Shown here: positions 15,385-15,919 of the stretch, piece by piece
How positions within the stretch are numbered: position 1 is the stretch's first letter
How the letters are laid out: every line of letters begins with the position of its first letter
Assembly (NCBI GenBank): GCA_021738605.1
Contig: JAIPBY010000029.1
Span: 1 to 15,919, forward strand
Length of the DNA: 15,919 nt
Origin: Chitinophagaceae bacterium
GTDB taxonomy: Bacteria; Bacteroidota; Bacteroidia; Chitinophagales; Chitinophagaceae
Reading direction: 5' to 3'
The notes under the pieces: model-generated
Databases searched by the model: none
What the model saw: the letters and a program-made list of their open reading frames with translations, nothing else
What the model was told of the DNA's origin: nothing
Made by a program: the position numbers and the translations under genes

Positions 15385-15919
15385 TTACTTCCTGCTCCAA
15401 ACCTCATGGATTTTTTCACCTTTGGAACTCAGGCCGGAATGGTGCCATTCTCCATTGTTGATTTTAGCTTTGAAGCTGAGTGAGGCTCCAACGCGGGTTG
15501 CATCGCGGGAGAAGAACTCAATATGCTCAGTATACGTTCCATCTTTCAAACTATAATGTCCACCACCGGTTCCAAAGAATTCTCCTGTTTCCATATTGAT
15601 GGCAGCCCACTGAAACCTGGTTCCGGAAAGTATCTTGATGGTCTTTCGGGCAGCTGGCTTGATGGGCGTCATTGTGCCGGATTGCTCTCTTCCCGTAATT
15701 CTCCAATTTCCCGCAAGTGATTCAGTGGCTTCATCAACTTTCTGCCATTTTTTTGCATTGCCCTCAAGTGGAAGCATCATGGTATTTCCCTTAAGCTTTA
15801 TATCATAACTATAGCCGGACTTCACTTCAGTCCGATCAACGGTATTGAATTCAATCACGCCAGACATTTTTCCTTTTTCAACCATGGCGGTTCCACCACG
15901 GGTACTGATGAACTTTTTT
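15385..15919 (-). CDS. DUF4488-like protein, N-terminus beyond the window edge
   Basis: The frame ends at a stop at 15385-15387 and stays open to the right edge, so at least 177 residues are visible and the start is missing. An ATG at 15885 exists, but the residues before it (KKFISTRGGTA) continue the same fold pattern, so the true start is probably outside. The C-terminal part has GNWRITGREQSG, then TRFQWAAINMETGEFFGTGGGHYSLKDG, TYTEHIEFFSRD and EWHHSGLSSKGEKIHEVWSRK. This resembles the DUF4488 pattern of lipocalin-like small barrels in Bacteroidota. The first part shows the same pattern in worn form (ISTRGGTAMVEKGKMSGVIEF, then LEGNAKKWQKV), suggesting a second copy. Members of this kind are usually exported, but the signal peptide cannot be seen here. 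Function unknown. Confidence 0.7.
   Translation of the reverse strand, partial: KKFISTRGGTAMVEKGKMSGVIEFNTVDRTEVKSGYSYDIKLKGNTMMLPLEGNAKKWQKVDEATESLAGNWRITGREQSGTMTPIKPAARKTIKILSGTRFQWAAINMETGEFFGTGGGHYSLKDGTYTEHIEFFSRDATRVGASLSFKAKINNGEWHHSGLSSKGEKIHEVWSRK

Noticed and set aside
1..15919. tRNA, rRNA, CRISPR array, insertion sequence or prophage genes
   Set aside because: No cloverleaf, rRNA signature, spaced direct repeats, transposase or phage-like protein was seen on either strand.

Overview
The window looks like chromosomal DNA of a Bacteroidota bacterium, most likely from the Chitinophagaceae or a near relative. The reasons are an outer-membrane beta-barrel receptor with an N-terminal carboxypeptidase-regulatory-like domain, an extra-long SecA (1108 residues), start codons without a strong Shine-Dalgarno sequence, and several upstream sites matching the Bacteroidota -7 promoter element TAnnTTTG. 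This is inferred from gene content; no rRNA is present to confirm it.

Layout. Bases 1-132 hold little, apart from a possible leftward gene start at 47. A strong leftward rho-independent terminator (133-164) closes a 929-residue TonB-dependent-receptor-like outer-membrane protein on the minus strand (190-2979). A 169-base divergent intergenic region (2980-3148) carries one -7-like element facing each way. Rightward from 3149 comes a tightly packed run of six genes: secA, a secreted SPOR-domain protein, an M20 amidohydrolase, maeB (malic enzyme plus phosphotransacetylase-like domain), and mlaE and mlaF (lipid-transport ABC permease and ATPase). Their gaps are 23, 10 and 19 bases, then a 4-base ATGA overlap, then 9 bases, with no visible internal terminator or promoter, so they are probably one transcription unit. 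sucD follows with its own promoter-like element, then a small uncharacterised four-helix membrane protein, then aspS with a perfect -7 element and a dyad at its leader. At the right edge a minus-strand, DUF4488-like protein is cut by the window end and converges on aspS. The 56 bases between them hold a short hairpin and 9-base repeats.

How the genes fit together. Most are housekeeping: protein export (SecA), cell-envelope upkeep (SPOR, MlaEF, the outer-membrane barrel), central carbon metabolism (MaeB, SucD) and translation (AspRS). The secA-to-mlaF run mixes envelope and metabolic functions. No MCE/MlaD-type lipid-binding partner for MlaEF and no sucC partner for SucD are in the window.

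I see no convincing novel defence system, mobile element, CRISPR array, tRNA or rRNA. The items most worth a second look are the small membrane protein at 12996, the repeat-hairpin element at 15327-15381, the dyad overlapping the aspS promoter, and the apparently duplicated domain in the right-edge protein.
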